A program made the position numbers and the translations under genes. A stretch of DNA of 57,694 nt. Source: CAZEVY01 sp964515555 (GTDB lineage Bacteria > Acidobacteriota > Terriglobia > Bryobacterales > Bryobacteraceae). Shown one piece after another: positions 1-8,029 of this stretch. Positions within the stretch are counted from its first letter, which is position 1. Each line of letters begins with the position of its first letter. The stretch is from NCBI GenBank assembly GCA_964515555.1, contig CAZEVY010000022.1:1-57694 (forward strand), in the 5' to 3' direction. The notes below the pieces were generated by a model. The model ran no database searches. It was not told the DNA's origin and was given only the letters and a program-made list of their open reading frames with translations.

Positions 1-1225
1 GGGTCCACTCACGATTGCGGCCGTAGCGGCGCGACTCCGGCGGCGGCCCGTAGGCTGGATCGCCGTCGAGCCAGTCACGGACGACGTAGTGGTAGAACTG
101 CTTCGACCACAGCAGCCCGCCGAAGGACTGCCGCATCACGTTCTTCGCGTCGGCGGAGAGGTCTTCGGGGATTACCGTGCCGTAGAACTCGCCGGCTTCG
201 CGGATGCGGTCCTCGAAGGCGCGATCGAACTCCGCGTCGAACACTCCCGCGTGCGCGTTCGTGCCGGTGAGCCGCAGCCGCACGACGGCGGTCTCACCCG
301 CGCCGACCGTCATCCGGTAATACGCCGCCGCCTTCGTACCGGTCCGCGAAGGATTGACGGCCTCGCGGTCGCCGTGTACGACGTAGTCGTTGATTGAGTC
401 CTTGACGTACCGCGGCCCGCCGGGCGCGCCGAAGAGGCGGCGCTCGTTGCTGTCGTTTTCGGTGAACAGCAGCTCGGGCGCGCCTTCGCCGACCAGCCAG
501 CGCTTTCCGTAATCCGGCTCCGTCAGCTCGACGACAGCCGGCGAGTCGTTGCAGCGCTTCAGGGAGGGCTTCGTCGCGCCGCGTCCCCACGACCAGGTGT
601 TGCGGAACCAGACCGTCGGCAGAAGGTGGATTTCGGCGGCCTCCGGTCCACGATTGGCAACGCTGATCCGAACGAGGATGTCCTCGGGTGTCGTCTTGGC
701 GTACTCGACGAAGACGTCGAAGTATCGGCCCTCGTCGAAGACGCCGGTGTCGGTGAGCTCGAACTCGCGGTCGCCGCGCCCGCGCCGCCGGTTCTCCTCG
801 ACGAGGCGTTCGTAGGGATAGGCCGCCTGAGGGTACTTGTAGAGGTACTTCATGTAGGAGTGCGTGGGTGTGGAGTCGAGGTAGTAGTAGCACTCCTTGC
901 AGTCCTCGCCGTGATTGCCTTCGTTGCCGGTGAGGCCGAAGAGGCGCTCCTTCAGAATCGGGTCGCGCCCGTTCCAGAGGGCGAGAGCGAAGCAGATCTT
1001 CTGGTGGCGGTCGGAGATGCCGGCGATGCCGTCCTCGTTCCAGCGGTAGGCCTTGGAGCGCGCGGCATCGTGCGAGACATGCTCCCATGCCGTTCCGCCG
1101 GGACTGTAGTCCTCGCGGACGGTGCCCCAGGCGCGCTCGCTGAGATAAGGTCCCCAGCGCTTCCAATGCGCCGTGCGCTCGCGGGATTCCTCGAGTCGTC
1201 TGTGCTCCGCGGTGTCGTGCATCAT
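1..1225 (-). CDS. GH63 / MGH1-like glucosidase, N-terminal 408 residues (runs off window)
   Basis: The gene enters from the left edge, so only its first 408 codons are visible and the 3' end is missing. The start is the first of two adjacent ATG codons (1225 and 1222), beginning MMHDTAEHRRLEESRERT. The visible protein contains HWKRWGPYLSERAWGTVRED near the N-terminus, DGIAGISDRHQKICFALALW, and GNEGNHGEDCKECYYYLDST. It ends in SRRYGRNREWT, just where the (alpha/alpha)6-barrel domain of these enzymes begins. This order matches the roughly 880-residue bacterial proteins annotated as glucosidase (Glyco_hydro_63 / MGH1-like), which hydrolyse alpha-glucosides. No signal peptide is seen, so a cytoplasmic enzyme is inferred. 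The catalytic barrel lies outside the window, so substrate cannot be judged. Confidence 0.85.
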   Translation of the reverse strand, partial: MMHDTAEHRRLEESRERTAHWKRWGPYLSERAWGTVREDYSPGGTAWEHVSHDAARSKAYRWNEDGIAGISDRHQKICFALALWNGRDPILKERLFGLTGNEGNHGEDCKECYYYLDSTPTHSYMKYLYKYPQAAYPYERLVEENRRRGRGDREFELTDTGVFDEGRYFDVFVEYAKTTPEDILVRISVANRGPEAAEIHLLPTVWFRNTWSWGRGATKPSLKRCNDSPAVVELTEPDYGKRWLVGEGAPELLFTENDSNERRLFGAPGGPRYVKDSINDYVVHGDREAVNPSRTGTKAAAYYRMTVGAGETAVVRLRLTGTNAHAGVFDAEFDRAFEDRIREAGEFYGTVIPEDLSADAKNVMRQSFGGLLWSKQFYHYVVRDWLDGDPAYGPPPESRRYGRNREWT

Positions 1226-1268
1226 GCCGGGAGTAAGCCCGGCGAACGCCGAAATATTCCGGGGCTCC

Positions 1269-2027
1269 TCAGAGCTCCTTCGCGTCGAGGAACTCTCTCA
1301 CCTGCGGCGCCAGTGCGAGCATCAGGTCCGTGTTCGGCTGACGGCCGAGGTCGGAGACGAAGTACACGAGGTGGTCGCGCGTCTCGAAGGCCGAGACCTC
1401 GAAACGCTGCACTCCCGCGCGATAGAAAGCCACGCCCGACTGCGCCATCGCCGACGCCATGTTTTCCACGGCGAACGACTCCCCGTCCTTCTTGCGCGCG
1501 ATCACCAGCGACATCAGCTTCCCGTCGCCGCGCAATGACAGGTGCACGAACCTGCGGCCCTGGTACCGGCAGGAGTGCGCGATCACCATGCGATACCGCT
1601 CCGGCACGTGCCTGCGAACAATCGGAACCAGTGCTCGGAACTCCGGCGACAGCTTCTGCGCGACGTCCTCGAGCTTGGGAAGCTGTTTGGGGAACTTCCG
1701 GAACACCGAACAGTGGATGTGGTCGCCCAGGCCGACGCGCATGAGCGTCGCCACGCGGCTCGACACCGAGGCGATGTAGGAATCCTGCGACGCCGTCGTC
1801 AGCCGAAGATGCCCGAGCTGGTAGGCGATGCCCACGCCGGCGAACGCCGCCAGCGCCACCGCCGCCGGCGCCAGCATGCGGCGCCACGCGAATCCCGGCC
1901 GGTGATGGCGGATCGTGTTCCGGACTCGCGCCTCCAGGAAGGGCGGGACCTCTTGGCCCTTCACGGCGCGCTGGAGCTGCTCCTTCAAGCGCGCGTCCTC
2001 CGGATCGATGTTCATTGGTTCGTTCAT
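1269..2027 (-). CDS. Membrane-anchored anti-sigma factor-like protein
   Basis: This 252-residue protein starts with ATG inside the stop of the upstream ECF sigma factor (ATGA overlap, 4 bp), so the two are probably translated together. Residues 1-45 form a charged N-terminal segment (MNIDPEDARLKEQLQRAVK) with no Hx3Cx2C zinc motif. One hydrophobic segment at about 50-68 (MLAPAAVALAAFAGVGIAYQ) is followed by a long C-terminal domain, presumably periplasmic. Position and topology fit a regulatory partner that holds the sigma factor at the membrane, but the C-terminal domain is not one I recognise. The role is inferred mainly from context. Its stop lies 43 bp before the start of the glucosidase gene, so the three may be co-transcribed. 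Confidence 0.65.
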   Translation of the reverse strand: MNEPMNIDPEDARLKEQLQRAVKGQEVPPFLEARVRNTIRHHRPGFAWRRMLAPAAVALAAFAGVGIAYQLGHLRLTTASQDSYIASVSSRVATLMRVGLGDHIHCSVFRKFPKQLPKLEDVAQKLSPEFRALVPIVRRHVPERYRMVIAHSCRYQGRRFVHLSLRGDGKLMSLVIARKKDGESFAVENMASAMAQSGVAFYRAGVQRFEVSAFETRDHLVYFVSDLGRQPNTDLMLALAPQVREFLDAKEL

Positions 2028-2635
2028 TGGATTCCTTCCGGGGAAGCCTTCCCGATTCCGTACGATCGCGCCACCTCGGCCAGTTGCTCGCGCAACAGCC
2101 TGCGCGCGCGGCTCAGGCGCGACATCACCGTTCCGATCGGGACGCCCATGATCTCGGCGGCCTCTTTATACGAAAACTCCTCCACGTCGACCAGCAGCAC
2201 GGCGGCGCGGAACTCCGCGGGAATGCGGTCGAGCGCCGCCAGGATTTCCTGGTCGGTCAGATGCTCCGGCACCGGGGCCGTGTAGGTCAGCCTGGTCTCG
2301 ATGAACTCGTCGGCGTCCTGGAGGAACGGAAACCGGAACCACCGCCGGCGATGATGCTGAAGACAGTGGAACAGAATCTTGAACAGCCACGCGCGGCAGT
2401 TGGTCCCCGGCTCGAAGCGCTCAAACGACTTCCACGCCTGAAGATAGACCTCCTGCACGACGTCCTCGGCACGCGCGCGATCGCCTGCCATGCGCGTCGC
2501 GGCCCGGAACAGATCGGCCATGTGAGGCATCGCCTCGGCGTCGAATCGTTCCGTGTAACCCGCTTCGGCTCTATCGGATAGCGATTGGCGCGGGGCCCTG
2601 GCCATCCACGGTCCTACGGCCTGAAGATCCGCCAT
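2024..2635 (-). CDS. ECF-type RNA polymerase sigma factor (sigma-70 family)
   Basis: The 203-residue protein directs RNA polymerase to alternative promoters. Region 2 is visible as MADLFRAATRMAGDRARAED followed by VVQEVYLQAWKSFERF. Region 4 is visible as LDRIPAEFRAAVLLVDVEEF followed by the helix-turn-helix YKEAAEIMGVPIGTVMSRLS. The start at 2635 is chosen because an ATG there follows GGAGGGG at a good distance; a TTG four codons upstream is also possible. It overlaps the downstream anti-sigma gene by 4 bp. Upstream and divergent lies the Kelch protein gene, so the roughly 95 bp between them should carry promoters for both. The family call is secure, but the target genes are not visible. Confidence 0.92.
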   Translation of the reverse strand: MADLQAVGPWMARAPRQSLSDRAEAGYTERFDAEAMPHMADLFRAATRMAGDRARAEDVVQEVYLQAWKSFERFEPGTNCRAWLFKILFHCLQHHRRRWFRFPFLQDADEFIETRLTYTAPVPEHLTDQEILAALDRIPAEFRAAVLLVDVEEFSYKEAAEIMGVPIGTVMSRLSRARRLLREQLAEVARSYGIGKASPEGIQ

Positions 2636-2730
2636 ACGCCCCTCCAATGCCGCCGGGTGGCGCGATTATTCCCGGGCGTCGCGATTTTTTCGCGTGGAAT
2701 AGCGTCGCGTGCGCGGCGGATCAAAAGGGC

Positions 2731-4422
2731 ATGAGTACCAGGTCCGCTTTCTTCCTTGGATTCTCCCTGACGATCGGCGCGGCCGCATCGGCGCAGCCCT
2801 TGAGTTACTCACTGCTCAGGGCGGACGGCGCGCAACCTTCGCCGCGGCTCGACGGCACCATCGCCTACGATCCCGGCGCCCGCGCGATCTACCTGTTCGG
2901 CGGCTCCGACACCGCGTCGCGAAACGATCTGTGGCGCTACTCACTCGCCGAGCGCCGCTGGGAGGAAGTGCAGGCCGGGGCCGCTCCGCCCGCGCGATTC
3001 GGCCACACGCTGCTGTTCGACGCGCTGCGCCGCCGGCTCGTCGTCTTCGGCGGACAGTCGGCCGGGTTCTTCAGCGACGTCTGGGCGTTCGACATCGACG
3101 CGCGCGCGTGGCGCCAGCTCGGCGCCGACGACGCCGGTCCACGCCGCCGCTACGGCCACTCGGCGATTTACGACGCCGCGCGCGACCGCATGGTCGTCTC
3201 GCACGGCTTCACCAACTCGGGCCGCTTCGACGACACCTGGGCGTTCGACTTCGCCTCGAATGCGTGGCGCAACCTGACGCCATCCGGGACGCGACCGCTG
3301 CCGCGCTGCCTGCACCACGCCGTCTACGACGGGGCCGCCGGCCAGATGCACCTGTTCGGCGGCTGCGCCAGCGGCTTCGGCCCCTGCCCGCTGGCCGACC
3401 TCTGGTCGTTTGACCTGGCCGCGAACCGCTGGACCGAGCGGACGCCCGCGCTGAAGCCTCCGCCGCGACAGCACTACGGCATGGGGTTCGACGCCGTGCG
3501 CGGACGCGTGGTGGTGTTCGGCGGCAGCGGCGCCGGCCTTCTCAGCGACACCTGGGAGTTCGATCCGCGCGCCGGCGCCTGGCGGCAGCCGGCGGTTGCG
3601 GGGGACGTGCCGGGTCCGCGGCACCGGCATGAGTCGGCGTATGCGAGCGATCGCGGGACGATCTACTTTTTCGGCGGCATCACGGCGGCTGGTGCGAGCA
3701 ACGAGCTGTGGATGCTCGGGCCGGGCTTCGCGACCAGCGGCCCGCAGGTGGTGCGGGATCGGGTCGTGAACGCCTTCAGCGGCGCCGGCGGCGCGGTGTC
3801 GCCGGGCGAGATTCTTTCGATCTTCGGCGACGGGCTGGGGCCGCTGAACGGCATCAGCTTCGCCTTCGACGAGCTGACGGGACGGCTGCCGGAGTCGGGG
3901 CCGGGCGTCACGGTGACATTCAACGGCGTCGCCGCGCCGCTCTATTTCGCGCGATCGGATCAGCTCAACGTGCAGGCGCCGTACGAGCTGGCGGGTCAGG
4001 CGGAGGCTCGGCTGGTGGTGACGGTGAACGGCCAGTCGAGCGAGCCGGTGACTCTTCCTGTCGCCGCGACGAGCCCGGGGCTGTTTCCGCGCATCTGGAA
4101 CCAGGACGGGACCGCGAACGCGGCCGATAATCCGGCGCCGGCAGGGAGCGTCGTGGTGCTGTATGCGACGGGCCACGGGGTGACGAATCCGGCGGCGCGA
4201 TCGGGCGCGGTCGCGCGCGACGTGTACCCGGAGCCTGCGGCGGCGGTCGCGCTGCGGGTGGAAGGTCGCGAGGCGGAGGTGTTATTTCGGGGCGCCGCGC
4301 CGGGGACGGCGGGGGTGATGCAGATTAACGCGCGGGTGCCGGTGGGGGTGACGGGATCGCCGGCGGTGACGCTGTTGGTCGGGTCGGGGGAGAGTCACCC
4401 GGTCGTGCTGTGGGTGCGGTGA
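2731..4422 (+). CDS. Secreted Kelch-repeat protein with TIGR03437 (Solibacter-type) C-terminal domain
   Basis: This 563-residue protein begins MSTRSAFFLGFSLTIGAAAS, a clear signal peptide cleaved near SAQ, which is why the start at 2731 is preferred over upstream in-frame codons. Residues about 30-340 hold six or seven Kelch repeats (motifs such as AIYLFGGSDTASRNDLWRYS and RLVVFGGQSAGFFSDVWAFD), predicting a beta-propeller. The last roughly 210 residues, from VVNAFSGAGGAVSPGEILSI onward, match the Solibacter uncharacterised C-terminal domain (TIGR03437), including YATGHGVTNPA. It is divergent from the ECF sigma gene. Function is unknown; a cell-surface or secreted binding protein is plausible. 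A second protein with the same C-terminal domain lies at 54247-57504. Confidence 0.85.
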   Translation: MSTRSAFFLGFSLTIGAAASAQPLSYSLLRADGAQPSPRLDGTIAYDPGARAIYLFGGSDTASRNDLWRYSLAERRWEEVQAGAAPPARFGHTLLFDALRRRLVVFGGQSAGFFSDVWAFDIDARAWRQLGADDAGPRRRYGHSAIYDAARDRMVVSHGFTNSGRFDDTWAFDFASNAWRNLTPSGTRPLPRCLHHAVYDGAAGQMHLFGGCASGFGPCPLADLWSFDLAANRWTERTPALKPPPRQHYGMGFDAVRGRVVVFGGSGAGLLSDTWEFDPRAGAWRQPAVAGDVPGPRHRHESAYASDRGTIYFFGGITAAGASNELWMLGPGFATSGPQVVRDRVVNAFSGAGGAVSPGEILSIFGDGLGPLNGISFAFDELTGRLPESGPGVTVTFNGVAAPLYFARSDQLNVQAPYELAGQAEARLVVTVNGQSSEPVTLPVAATSPGLFPRIWNQDGTANAADNPAPAGSVVVLYATGHGVTNPAARSGAVARDVYPEPAAAVALRVEGREAEVLFRGAAPGTAGVMQINARVPVGVTGSPAVTLLVGSGESHPVVLWVR

Positions 4423-4505
4423 GGGGCCGTGCTCGGCGGAGGCGGTGACTTCCGGCAATGAATTCGTCAACAACGGGGCCTCCACTCTAGGGACCGACGG
4501 ACGGC

Positions 4506-6104
4506 TCATCCTCCCTGTTTGTAATCCCGCGCGTTGATGCCCAAAGCCCTCAGGCGCGAGGCCAAGGTTCCGGGGTTGAGTCCGAGCAGTTCTGCGGCTC
4601 CGCTCTTGCCGGAGATCTTAGAATCACACTGGCGCAGCGCGGCTAAGACATTTGCACGCGCCATTGCGCGCCACTCACTTTCACGAATGATGGGTCTAGT
4701 TGGGTCAGCGGCCGGGGTAATGGGAATGCTCCTCGGTGGCTGTTTGGTGTCGCCCGGCAGGTCGAGACTCAGCTTTCGTCCGCGGGAGACGATCACGGCC
4801 CGTTCCACCACGTTCTGCAATTCGCGGACGTTGCCGGGCCAGTCGTAGCTTTGAGCTCGCTGGATTTCGCGATTCGTTAAGGCGGGCCGGGGCACGTGGA
4901 AACGGATCGATGATTGACGAATGAAGCGGGCCACGAGCTCGGGGATATCGTCCTTGCGTTCGCGCAGCGGAGGCGCCTCCACGGGAAACACGCCGAGGCG
5001 ATAGAACAGATCCAGGCGAAAACTGCCATTTTCGATGTCACGGCGCAGGTCGCGATTGGTGGCCGCGATCACGCGCACATTGACACGCCGAGTCGAGTCA
5101 TCGCCGACGCGTTCGAACTCGCCCTCTTGCAGGACGCGGAGCAGCTTGGCTTGAAGTTCGAGTGGAATTTCTCCGACTTCGTCGAGGAAGAGCGTGCCAC
5201 CGTCGGCGAGTTGGAATCGCCCCACTCGGTCGCGCACGGCGCCGGTAAAGGAGCCTCGCACATGTCCGAAGAATTCGCTTTCAAAGAGCTCGCGGGGAAT
5301 GGAGCCGCAGTTCACCTTGATCAGCGGCTTGTGGGCTCGGGAACTGCGCTGGTGGATGGCGCGGGCGATCAATTCCTTACCGGTCCCGCTTTCGCCCAGT
5401 ATCAGCACGTTCGCCCCGGTGGGCGCCACCATCTCGACCTGGTGCAACACCCTCTGGAGCGCGGGGCTACGGCCAAGTATCTCGCCAAACGATCCGGTAG
5501 CCTCGACCTCCTCCATCAGGTAGTCACGCTCCTGTTCAAGCTGGTGGCGCAGTGACTCGTTCTCCTCAAATGCGCGCGTATTGCTGATGGCCACCGAAGC
5601 CGCGCGGGCCATCGTCTCGAGCCACGCGAAGCAATCGTCGTCTGGTTCGGTCCGGCGAAAGATCGCCAACACACCGACCGGTTCACCGCGGAACACAAGA
5701 GCGTGGCCTGCAAACCCCACCAAGTCTTCCTGGCGCGCCCAGTCGGGATAACGAATCCACTGGTGATCCTCGGCCAAGCGTGGAATGCGGATCGATTCGC
5801 CGGTTACCACCATGTGCGCGATCTTCAGGTTGCTGCGCGCCAATTCGATTCGATGGAAAGCGCCATGGACACGCGACCAATCCGCGCCGGTGAGAGACGT
5901 GCCCGCACTCGCCCGCAGATGCAACGCCGCACCATTGTCGTTCGCCTCGCAGACCGGGCATTGCCCGGGCTCCCTTAGCCACAACCGCGCCATGGCAACC
6001 CCTGGTTGCCTCGCCACGGCTTCAATGATGGTCTTCAAGACCGTTTCCAGGGATCGCTGTTCGGACAACGCCAGGATGATGGACGGGAGCGGCTCCAGAT
6101 TCAC
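4506..6104 (-). CDS. Sigma-54-dependent transcriptional activator (GAF-AAA+-Fis)
   Basis: The 532-residue protein activates sigma-54 RNA polymerase by ATP hydrolysis. An N-terminal GAF domain (about 15-178) carries a CPVC pair at 49-52. The AAA+ domain shows Walker A GESGTGKE (237-244), Walker B GGTLFLDEVGEI (302-313) and arginine-finger region RLDLFYRLGVFPVEAPPLRE. The loop that contacts sigma-54, normally GAFTGA, reads GSFTGA here (284-289). The C-terminus carries a Fis-type helix-turn-helix (GKSGAAELLGLNPGTLASRL). The start is GTG at 6104 with a weak ribosome site. It is divergent from the AhpD-like operon, whose promoter has a -24/-12 element, and the intervening inverted repeats are its likely binding sites. 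The overall design resembles NorR/FhlA, with the GAF domain sensing an unknown signal. Confidence 0.93.
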   Translation of the reverse strand: MNLEPLPSIILALSEQRSLETVLKTIIEAVARQPGVAMARLWLREPGQCPVCEANDNGAALHLRASAGTSLTGADWSRVHGAFHRIELARSNLKIAHMVVTGESIRIPRLAEDHQWIRYPDWARQEDLVGFAGHALVFRGEPVGVLAIFRRTEPDDDCFAWLETMARAASVAISNTRAFEENESLRHQLEQERDYLMEEVEATGSFGEILGRSPALQRVLHQVEMVAPTGANVLILGESGTGKELIARAIHQRSSRAHKPLIKVNCGSIPRELFESEFFGHVRGSFTGAVRDRVGRFQLADGGTLFLDEVGEIPLELQAKLLRVLQEGEFERVGDDSTRRVNVRVIAATNRDLRRDIENGSFRLDLFYRLGVFPVEAPPLRERKDDIPELVARFIRQSSIRFHVPRPALTNREIQRAQSYDWPGNVRELQNVVERAVIVSRGRKLSLDLPGDTKQPPRSIPITPAADPTRPIIRESEWRAMARANVLAALRQCDSKISGKSGAAELLGLNPGTLASRLRALGINARDYKQGG

Positions 6105-6115
6105 ATGCCCATCAT

Positions 6116-6171
6116 ATCGTGAAAATTCACGATGAATGCATGAGATTTCATGATTATCGAAATCTCATGAC
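6116..6171. promoter_or_regulatory. Inverted-repeat operator cluster, probable activator binding sites
   Basis: Between the activator gene and its divergent target lie two perfect dyads: ATCGTGAA-AA-TTCACGAT at 6116-6133, and arms CATGAGATTTC / GAAATCTCATG at 6139-6149 and 6159-6169. The second dyad can also be read as two imperfect copies of the first (6137-6154, 12 of 18 matches; 6154-6171, 10 of 18), giving three sites about 17-21 bp apart. They lie 56-110 bp upstream of a sigma-54 promoter, the usual position for enhancer sites. The first dyad is only 12 bp from the activator's own start, which suggests autoregulation. Binding by the 4506-6104 product is inference. Confidence 0.65.
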
Positions 6172-6224
6172 CAAGACAGCGGATGTGTCTTCTTCCTTTT
6201 CAATCACTTAAGGGCAGGGGGCGC

Positions 6225-6241
6225 TTGGTCGTCGCCGTGCT
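6225..6241 (+). promoter_or_regulatory. Sigma-54 (-24/-12) promoter of the AhpD-like operon
   Basis: TTGGTCGTCGCCGTGCT contains the GG and GC dinucleotides exactly 10 nt apart (6227-6228 and 6239-6240), as in the sigma-54 consensus TGGCAC-N5-TTGC, although the CAC part of the -24 box is not conserved. Transcription would start near 6251. It lies downstream of the operator dyads and upstream of the gene at 6288, opposite a sigma-54 activator gene, which strengthens the call. Confidence 0.6.
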
Positions 6242-6287
6242 TTCTTGATAGGAGTCACTCCCCGAGATGACAGAAAGAGAGAACCAG

Positions 6288-6845
6288 ATGCAACGAATCG
6301 CGGCCGTGAATCCGGCCGAAGCGAACGGATTGGCCAAAGAGCTGTTGGAAGCCGTGCAGTCCAAGCTCGGCATGACGCCCAACTTGATGAAGACACTCGC
6401 GGCGGGTCCGGCAGCACTCGAGGGCTACTTAAACTTTGGCGCCGCACTCGCAAACGGCAGGCTGGACCGGAAGTTTCGCGAGCAGATCGCGCTGGCGGTG
6501 GCGCAAGCCAATGCCTGCGAGTATTGCCTGTCGGCGCACTCCGCGATCGGCAAGATGGTGGGCCTGAAGCCCGAGGAAATCCTGGCCAGCCGCGAAGGAC
6601 ATTCCTCAGGGGCCAAGCGCGACGCCGGACTCCGGTTTGCGCAGGCCTTGGTGGTCGAGCGCGGCGAAGTTTCCGACCAGGCGGTCGGGCAAGTGAAAGC
6701 CGTCGGCTACACCGATGGCGAAATCGCCGAGATCGTCGCCAACGTCGCCATCAACATCTTCACCAACTACTTCAACCACGTCGCGCGCACCGATATCGAC
6801 TTTCCGCCCGTCGGCGTCACGCTGGCCGCCGGCACCCGCTCTTGA
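6288..6845 (+). CDS. Carboxymuconolactone decarboxylase / AhpD-family protein
   Basis: A 185-residue all-helical protein of the AhpD/CMD family. The redox centre CEYCLSAH (EACEYCLSAHSA-like context, coded around 6517-6543) has the CxxC plus histidine typical of peroxidase-associated members, which act as alkylhydroperoxidase-like disulfide reductants. The start at 6288 (MQRIAAVNPAEANG) is preferred because homologous proteins begin there and AGAGAG precedes it. An ATG at 6267 would add seven residues but lies very close to the predicted transcription start. It is the first gene after the sigma-54 promoter and is followed by the NTF2-like gene. Induction by the divergent GAF activator, perhaps under chemical or oxidative stress, is inferred from layout. 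Confidence 0.88.
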   Translation: MQRIAAVNPAEANGLAKELLEAVQSKLGMTPNLMKTLAAGPAALEGYLNFGAALANGRLDRKFREQIALAVAQANACEYCLSAHSAIGKMVGLKPEEILASREGHSSGAKRDAGLRFAQALVVERGEVSDQAVGQVKAVGYTDGEIAEIVANVAINIFTNYFNHVARTDIDFPPVGVTLAAGTRS

Positions 6846-6905
6846 AGCACATCACGAGGCCGTCTGACTTAGGACAACCAGCCTCCAATCCAGAGAGAAG
6901 CGAAC

Positions 6906-7319
6906 ATGACGAAGCAACCCATCAAACCGCCGTTCAGTGTGGAGACTGCCCTTGCCCAAGTGCAGCTTGCCGAAAACGCATGGAATTCGCGCGATCCCGA
7001 GCGCGTCGCGCTAGCTTACAGTCTGGATTCCAAGTGGCGCAACCGGGTCGAGTTCATCAATGGACGCGAAGAGATCAAAGCGTTCTTGCGCCGCAAGTGG
7101 GCCAACGAACTCGACTATCGCCTGAAGAAGACGCTGTGGGGTTTTCGCGAGAATCGCATCGCCGTGAGCTTCGCGTACGAATGGCACGCCGAGAAGGGCC
7201 AATGGTACCGCTCGTATGGCAACGAGCTGTGGGAGTTCGATGGCGAGGGCCTGATGTGCGAGCGCCGGGCCAGCATCAATGACGCGCCGATTGCTGCGTC
7301 GGAGCGCCGGATCGAATGA
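6906..7319 (+). CDS. NTF2-like / DUF1348 (SnoaL-like fold) protein
   Basis: A 137-residue protein with the conical NTF2-like fold expected for the DUF1348 family: PPFSVETALAQVQLAENAWN at the N-terminus, INGREEIKAFLRRKW in the middle, and NELWEFDGEGLMCERRASIN near the end, closing in NDAPIAASER. It follows the AhpD-like gene by 60 bp, and AGAGAGAAGCGAAC precedes the ATG, so it is the second gene of the sigma-54 operon. Members of this family are often small-molecule binding proteins or enzymes, but none is characterised well enough to assign a reaction here. AhpD-like and NTF2-like genes beside a GAF activator suggest a small detoxification unit. Confidence 0.82.
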   Translation: MTKQPIKPPFSVETALAQVQLAENAWNSRDPERVALAYSLDSKWRNRVEFINGREEIKAFLRRKWANELDYRLKKTLWGFRENRIAVSFAYEWHAEKGQWYRSYGNELWEFDGEGLMCERRASINDAPIAASERRIE

Positions 7320-7550
7320 AACCATGCGGCTCGCGGAGATTTTGGCGTTACCCGGTAAACTCCGTGGCGGGCGAGCGCTTGCCGTCGGCCCTCCTGAACG
7401 ACGAGTGGCATCGAAGGTGATCGGCTGGTTCCGGTGTACGGTTAGCGATGTCACGTCGCGCCCGCGCGCCCGCATCCCGATTTCTTTGCGCTGAATGGGA
7501 CGCTCGGGGCCGACGGCCGCCGCGCGAGCGCGCGCCCACACAAACAAATC

Positions 7551-7580
7551 GGGGACGCCGCGACATGGCGCGACGTCCCC
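7551..7580 (-). terminator. Intrinsic terminator-like hairpin after the 7606-8001 gene
   Basis: GGGGACG (7551-7557) pairs with CGTCCCC (7574-7580), and an inner CGCG/CGCG pair extends the stem. On the minus strand it is followed by GATTTGTTTGT, a T-rich tail. It lies 26 bp beyond the stop of the minus-strand secreted-protein gene. The surrounding 7320-7605 interval shows no convincing gene. Confidence 0.55.
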
Positions 7581-7605
7581 GGAGGGAAAAGACTGAGGGA
7601 CCCTG

Positions 7606-8001
7606 CTACTTCACCGGCGAGGAAAACTTCGCGTCGCCGAGCAACACCTCGGCCCACGCGCAATACACCTCCACCTTGGCGATGTCCTTCACGTACGCGG
7701 GCACGACCACCTCGCGCTTCTCGCCGCCCTTGATCTTGAAGGCTTCGAGCGTATGGATGGCGCCCTTGGAGTCCACCACGCGCCAGGTCGGCGCCGGGGT
7801 GTCGGGCACCTTGAAGTCGGCAGACACGCGCAGAATGCTCTTGCCGTTCTCCCGGACGTGCGAGACCGTCCCCGTGTTCGCCTTCGGACCCGCGAACATC
7901 GACGACTTGTGATGATCCATGTTGTGATCGGCCAGCGCCGCGCCGGCGGCGATCAACATCGCCACCATAACGACGCCCAGAGTTCGACTGATGCGGTTCA
8001 T
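7606..8001 (-). CDS. Small secreted protein, histidine-rich N-terminus, unknown function
   Basis: This 131-residue protein starts at an ATG preceded by AGGAGAAACACA, an excellent ribosome site. Residues 1-24 (MNRISRTLGVVMVAMLIAAG) form a signal peptide ending at ALA-DH. The mature protein begins DHNMDHHKSSMFAGPKANTG, rich in histidine and possibly metal-binding, and continues with a small beta-rich domain (APTWRVVDSKGAIHTLEAFK, then VPAYVKDIAKVEVYCAWAEV). I do not recognise the family with certainty. It lies 28 bp downstream of the VOC gene, in the same direction, and ends at a hairpin terminator, so it is probably the last gene of that operon. Confidence 0.7.
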   Translation of the reverse strand: MNRISRTLGVVMVAMLIAAGAALADHNMDHHKSSMFAGPKANTGTVSHVRENGKSILRVSADFKVPDTPAPTWRVVDSKGAIHTLEAFKIKGGEKREVVVPAYVKDIAKVEVYCAWAEVLLGDAKFSSPVK

Positions 8002-8029
8002 TGTGTTTCTCCTGTTGTGAGTTGCGACT

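Noticed and set aside
294..1166. Minus-strand 290-codon open frame over the glucosidase
   Set aside because: It is another frame of the same strand. The true frame runs from 1225 to the window edge and gives a recognisable glucosidase N-terminus.
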